From an uncultured Clostridia bacterium (GTDB lineage: Bacteria > Bacillota > Clostridia > Oscillospirales > Oscillospiraceae), in the NCBI GenBank assembly GCA_937858235.1, contig CALLZZ010000109.1, positions 1-6,807 on the forward strand: a stretch of 6,807 bases of DNA. Reading direction: 5' to 3'. Each line of letters starts with the position of its first letter. Position 1 is the stretch's first letter. The translations under genes and the position numbers were made by a program. The notes under the pieces were generated by a model. The model saw only the letters and a list, made by a program, of their open reading frames with translations, had not been told where the DNA came from and made no database searches. Of this stretch, positions 4,889 to 6,807 are shown one piece after another.

Positions 4889-4981
4889 TTAAAGCTCCGT
4901 CATCCTTTTACCCAAAATCAAAAGGCCGCAAGGTATGCCGGAGTAGTGCGGTCCGGGACGCGGTGATGTGAGAATTGTCAT
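4889..4981 (-). CDS. Doubtful 30-aa ORF with a strong ribosome-binding site
   Basis: On the minus strand AAGGAGG is followed 4 bases later by ATG (4981), and a 30-residue frame runs to TAA (4891-4889). The product has many Pro and Gly residues and a short hydrophobic patch (IPCGLLILG). The SD spacing is slightly tight, and no promoter or homology can be claimed. It lies just downstream of the second toxin-like locus on the same strand and could be read from its transcript if the terminator region leaks. It may be chance. Confidence 0.25.
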   Translation of the reverse strand: MTILTSPRPGPHYSGIPCGLLILGKRMTEL

Positions 4982-5009
4982 GCCGCCTCCTTTTCACACT
5001 GTTCCACCC

Positions 5010-5053
5010 GAAAAGCACCCGTTCGGATGGAACAGGTGCTTTTCGATGCTTTT
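5010..5053 (+). terminator. Terminator hairpin with an alternative upstream pairing
   Basis: GAAAAGCACC (5010-5019) pairs perfectly with GGTGCTTTTC (5035-5044), followed on the plus strand by GATGCTTTTT. The loop holds CGGATGGAACA (5024-5034), which can instead pair with TGTTCCACCCG (5000-5010) with one mismatch. The region can therefore form a pseudoknot or switch between two hairpins. It would end a plus-strand RNA. On the minus strand the same stem closes the toxin-like transcript without a U tail. Confidence 0.65.
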
Positions 5054-5064
5054 TATTGGAAAAT

Positions 5065-5084
5065 CGGGTGGAGTAATCTACCCG
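5065..5084. other. Hairpin next to the stop codon of the 31-aa peptide gene
   Basis: CGGGTGGA (5065-5072) and TCTACCCG (5077-5084) form an 8-bp stem with a GTAA loop and one G-U pair. It lies directly after the minus-strand stop codon (5086-5088). Neither side has a proper U tract, so it could be a weak bidirectional terminator or an mRNA-stabilising structure. Confidence 0.45.
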
Positions 5085-5085
5085 T

Positions 5086-5181
5086 TTAGTCATTCCTCTT
5101 TTTTAACTTTATGACACAGCATAGGGCAATTATGGAAATCACCAACGCGACTATACTCATAACGAGTGATGCCACCGTCAT
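5086..5181 (-). CDS. Small membrane peptide, candidate Fst-like type I toxin (31 aa)
   Basis: ATG at 5181 is preferred over the far upstream in-frame TTG (5292) because GAGGGGAG sits 5-7 bases before it and the ORF becomes a compact 31-residue peptide. It has one hydrophobic helix (SLVMSIVALVISIIALCCV, residues 5-23) and a charged end (IKLKKRND), the same plan and almost the same length as Fst (33 residues). In the leader, AACTCT can pair with GGAGTT over the ribosome-binding site. Upstream are GGGTGGAAC and TCCGAACGGGTG, whose complements recur in the opposite-strand hairpin region at 5001-5027. A membrane toxin held by an antisense RNA is the likely reading. Weak points: no clear promoter is visible for either RNA, and Fst homology is architectural only. 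Confidence 0.6.
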   Translation of the reverse strand: MTVASLVMSIVALVISIIALCCVIKLKKRND

Positions 5182-5264
5182 TAAAACTCCCCTCTTTCCT
5201 GCTATAGAGTTCCACCCATTTACGAATATATCGCTAGGAATAATTTCAAATATTTCACCCGTTC

Positions 5265-5289
5265 GGAAAAGCGGGCGGCTTTCCTTTTT
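5265..5289 (+). terminator. Plus-strand terminator upstream of the 31-aa peptide gene
   Basis: GGAAAAGC (5265-5272) pairs with GCTTTCC (5278-5284) with one bulged A, then T5 (5285-5289). It would end any plus-strand RNA antisense to the peptide leader. On the minus strand the same hairpin lies in or before the 5' leader. Confidence 0.55.
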
Positions 5290-5389
5290 CAACTTTCGAC
5301 AATTTCCACCGAGTTATCAACATGTGGTGCAATCCAATTTTACATTACCTATATATTGCGCTTGGCAGGTGCCTTATCGGATAAATGAG

Positions 5390-5599
5390 TCATTCCTGTT
5401 TGGGCGGAGACACCGGTTTTACATTGGATGCGCGCAGGCGGCCGTTTCTTGGATTTGTCATTTCATCGAATTCGACTTCCTGCTCAATGGAAAATCGATT
5501 CGGGCTATCCGTATCAAAAAAGAGTCGGTTTCCGCCATTTTGAGAAACTATGAATCCGAAACCCATCTTATCGTTATACCAAGTGATTTTACCAATCAT
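5390..5599 (-). CDS. Cold-shock-domain protein (divergent Csp)
   Basis: This 69-residue protein begins MIGKITWYNDKMGFGFIV: the first beta strand with Trp 7 and the RNP1 motif (GFGFI, 13-17) are as in CspA-type single-stranded nucleic-acid binding proteins. RNP2 is altered to RLFFDTD (25-31), lacking the usual VFVHF histidine. EQEVEFDEM (around 40-48) and a final RASNVKPV match the closing strands. GGAG lies 8 bases upstream of the ATG, and a good promoter is at 5618-5646, giving a very short leader instead of the long thermosensing leader of cspA. It probably binds RNA or ssDNA in the cytoplasm. The altered RNP2 suggests a specialised member rather than the housekeeping Csp. No clear terminator follows. 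Confidence 0.85.
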   Translation of the reverse strand: MIGKITWYNDKMGFGFIVSQNGGNRLFFDTDSPNRFSIEQEVEFDEMTNPRNGRLRASNVKPVSPPKQE

Positions 5600-5617
5600 A
5601 AGATCATCTCCAGTTTA

Positions 5618-5646
5618 AGTATAACAATTTTGGGCTTTGGGCGCAA
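5618..5646 (-). promoter_or_regulatory. Promoter of the cold-shock-domain gene
   Basis: On the minus strand, TTGCGC (5646-5641) and TATACT (5623-5618) have a 17-bp spacer; transcription would start about 12 bases before the ATG. An inverted repeat GGCGCA (5640-5645)/TGCGCC (5671-5676) overlaps the -35 and may be an operator. Confidence 0.65.
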
Positions 5647-5751
5647 AAGAAATGTTTTCCATAACCCATCTGCGCCATCCTTCCGTTTGGCAGCCTATCC
5701 GGCCCTCTTGATTCGGGGTCCGGCTCTTCTTTCCATATAGAACAATAGAAC

Positions 5752-5792
5752 AAAAAAATCACCCTTTTACCGGCTGCCAACCGATAAAAGGG
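5752..5792 (-). terminator. Strong minus-strand terminator
   Basis: On the minus strand CCCTTTTATCGG (5792-5781) pairs with CCGGTAAAAGGG (5773-5762), a 12-bp stem with one G-U, then TGA and seven T (5758-5752). It would close the minus-strand operon carrying the ABC ATPase and DUF454 genes, or an unrecognised unit between 5793 and 6100. Confidence 0.8.
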
Positions 5793-6067
5793 GAGTGAAA
5801 GGTTTGGGACTTGTCAGGACCCAAGCCAGTGATAAGGAGAATGGAGGAGGAAGTGATGAAAAAGACTACTCTTATATGATACCCAAGCATTGTGAACAGG
5901 TCTTGAACGGTATATGACAGTTTGTTAAGTATCTGATAACGATTTGGTACAGCCGGGGAATAGTCCATGCTCTGACCGATTTCTCGGCATTGGGTTTGCT
6001 TTCTTGCCTTTGCTCCGCCCGTAGCGGCGCCGCAAGCAGAGACAAACGAGAAATCCCTATTTGTGGA
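5793..6067. other. Intergenic stretch without a supported gene
   Basis: The frames open here lack convincing protein character or start signals. It contains a hairpin GGTTTGGG/CCCAAGCC (5801-5808, 5820-5827) and a very strong ribosome-binding site (GGAGGAGG, 5843-5850) before ATG 5856 that opens only a seven-codon frame (MKKTTLI). This looks like the start of a gene whose body is gone, or a leader peptide. Confidence 0.45.
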
Positions 6068-6099
6068 GCGGCCCATGCCGGGATAATGCCGCCTTTTTT
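6068..6099 (+). terminator. Possible plus-strand terminator
   Basis: GCGGC (6068-6072) and GCCGC (6088-6092), with CCC/GGG pairing inside, are followed by six T (6094-6099). It is in the right place to end a plus-strand RNA from 5800-6070, convergent with the DUF454 gene. No promoter for such an RNA was identified. Confidence 0.45.
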
Positions 6100-6102
6100 A
6101 TT

Positions 6103-6488
6103 TTATGTATTCCCGGGGGCCCGGATGGTTCGGACGCCGAACAGAAAGTAAGTCACGTGGCATACCCATACGACGGCGAGGATGATTCGGCCGACGGGCA
6201 CTCTGCCCATCATCATAAAGCCAAGCCCCATCAGCAGGGTGACGCTTGTCAGAACAGCCGCTTTTGTCCGGACCGTCATGCCTTTCTTTTTCACAAAAGA
6301 GTCCAAGTGCTTTTGATAGAGCCTCGCGCCCATAAACCAGCCATGCAGCCTGCGGGAACTCTTTGCAAAAAAAATACGGTCGCCAGGAAAAACGGCACGG
6401 TCGGCAAAATGGGCAGGACGACTCCAATGCATCCCAGGCCAAAACTTATGCAGCCGATGGTCACGAATATCCATTTTTTCAGCTTCAC
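6103..6488 (-). pseudogene. DUF454/YbaN-family membrane protein, frameshifted at a T8 tract
   Basis: GTG at 6488 is chosen as start because GGAGG lies 7 bases upstream. The first frame gives KKWIFVTIGCISFGLGCIG then VVLPILPTVPFFLATVFF, the N-terminal membrane hairpin of DUF454 (YbaN) proteins with its LPxLPTxPF motif. At the T8 run (6367-6374) the family sequence jumps one frame to FAKSSRRLHGWFMGARLY, KHLDSFVKKKGM and two more membrane segments, ending PGNT at TAA 6103-6105. One extra T would restore a full-length protein of about 128 residues. The tract length suggests slippage: a recent loss, a phase-variable switch, ribosomal or polymerase slippage, or a sequencing error. The gene starts 24 bases after the ABC ATPase stop, so the two form an operon. 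The biochemical function of the family is not established. Confidence 0.8.
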
Positions 6489-6512
6489 ACATCCACCTCC
6501 AGGCATTTCCCG

Positions 6513-6769
6513 TCAGCTCATTCGCCCATGTTCCACCGAATAGACCCGGTCGGCCATCCGTATCGTGGACGGCCGGTGGGAGACCAGAACCACGGTTTTT
6601 CCCTTTCGCTCCTCGCCAAGCGATTTCAGAATCATCGCTTCATTCAGGCTGTCCAGATTGCTGGCCGGCTCATCGAGGAGCAGGAACGGCGCGTCATGTA
6701 AAAATGCCCGCGCGAGACCGATTCGCTGCCGCTCGCCGCCGGAAAGGGTGCCCCCCAGTTCCCCGACGG
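6513..6769 (-). CDS. ABC transporter ATPase, C-terminal part (5' end missing)
   Basis: The minus-strand frame reads VGELGGTLSGGERQRIGLAR and continues with FLLLDEPASNLD, KTVVLVSHRPST and a C-terminal ADRVYSVEHGRMS, ending at TGA 6515-6513. These are the ABC signature, Walker B with catalytic Glu, D-loop and H-loop, in order. Walker A and any membrane domain would lie beyond the window. The style resembles exporter subunits with a fused ATPase, such as CydC/CydD, but the fragment does not prove this. The sequence to the right of about 6769 is not trusted: the last 38 bases are a reverse-complement copy of this gene's own 6695-6732, and the frame meets a stop at 6801-6803. It is co-transcribed with the DUF454 gene. 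Confidence 0.88.
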
Positions 6770-6807
6770 GCGGCAGCGAATCGGTCTCGCGCGGGCATTT
6801 TTACATG
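6695..6807. repeat. Perfect 38-bp inverted repeat at the right terminus
   Basis: Bases 6770-6807 are the exact reverse complement of 6695-6732, separated by a 37-base spacer (6733-6769). The repeated piece is coding DNA of the ABC ATPase (encoding RQRIGLARAFLHD), so it is not a terminator or natural operator. A fold-back chimera or assembly-edge artefact is the likeliest cause; a true inverted duplication is the alternative. Confidence 0.95.

Larger units (their letters stand above)
5001..5267. repeat. Two pairs of direct repeats flanking the second peptide gene
   Basis: GTTCCACCC occurs at 5001-5009 and 5209-5217. CACCCGTTCGGA occurs at 5016-5027 and 5256-5267. Order and orientation are the same in both sets, with the 31-aa peptide gene between them. 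A plus-strand RNA from the left set and a minus-strand mRNA starting beyond the right set would be complementary over 9 and 12 bases. This is the DRa/DRb arrangement of the enterococcal par locus. Confidence 0.75.

Noticed and set aside
4772..4894. Plus-strand 40-codon frame beginning MTIIARNGHILRS
   Set aside because: The only GGAGG is about 17 bases from the ATG, too far, and the second half is Lys-rich AT-driven sequence.
5111..5740. 209-codon plus-strand frame
   Set aside because: It is antisense to both the 31-aa peptide gene and the cold-shock-domain gene, runs through the csp promoter, and has no start signal.
5759..6076. 105-codon minus-strand frame
   Set aside because: Its stop lies inside the terminator stem 5752-5792, it lacks a ribosome-binding site, and its composition is not convincing. 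It is more likely untranslated DNA downstream of the DUF454 gene.
6061..6701. Long plus-strand frames opposite the DUF454 and ABC genes
   Set aside because: The minus strand holds clear family motifs (LSGGE, LLLDEP, LPILPT); the plus frames are GC-rich mirror frames.
1..6807. CRISPR array or full insertion sequence
   Set aside because: No regularly spaced repeat series and no transposase with terminal repeats were seen. The only recombinase traces are the two integrase remnants.

Overview
The window reads as chromosomal DNA of a low-to-mid GC Clostridia (Firmicutes) bacterium. The evidence is strong GGAGG ribosome-binding sites with GTG and TTG starts alongside ATG, a lipoprotein with a Gram-positive style lipobox, a DUF6774-like small protein (a family I know from Clostridia), U-tailed intrinsic terminators, and small hydrophobic peptide loci resembling type I toxins. 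The gene content is that of an accessory, decaying region: one ion-channel gene and one integrase are broken by several frameshifts, a second integrase survives only as a C-terminal scrap, and many genes are under 100 codons. No genus can be named from this sequence.

Layout. Bases 50-377 hold a compact candidate type I toxin-antitoxin locus. A 23-residue hydrophobic peptide lies on the minus strand with its ribosome-binding site buried in a hairpin, and a convergent short RNA with its own promoter and terminator lies on the plus strand. Both transcripts begin with nearly the same self-palindromic sequence. Bases 378-763 are intergenic, with two inverted repeats. An intact XRE-type helix-turn-helix regulator follows (764-1498). 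Next come a shattered voltage-gated potassium channel (1587-2248), whose S4 helix and TTVGYGD filter are still legible, and an intact Ser-rich lipoprotein (2299-2925).

Bases 2967-3905 are the scar of an integrative element: a degraded tyrosine recombinase, a 3' fragment of tRNA-Thr(GGT) ending in CCA with a terminator behind it, and on the other side a second integrase C-terminal remnant pointing back at the same fragment. This is the usual arrangement for elements that integrate at a tRNA 3' end. The second remnant is fused in frame to a DUF6774-like protein. Several small genes follow: a TTG-started acidic protein, a 48-residue zinc-ribbon-like protein, and a second candidate type I toxin-antitoxin locus (about 5000-5290). 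That second locus encodes a 31-residue membrane peptide and has two pairs of direct repeats that would make convergent transcripts complementary at 12 and 9 bases, as in the enterococcal par (Fst) system. A cold-shock-domain protein with a clear promoter lies at 5390-5646.

The right end is a minus-strand operon: the C-terminal part of an ABC transporter ATPase, then a DUF454/YbaN-type membrane protein frameshifted at a T8 tract. The last 38 bases are a perfect reverse-complement copy of bases 6695-6732, so the terminus is either an assembly or amplification fold-back or a real inverted duplication.

The most interesting content is the pair of par-like small-peptide loci, which differ from each other in sequence and in repeat design. 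Their function is inferred from architecture only.
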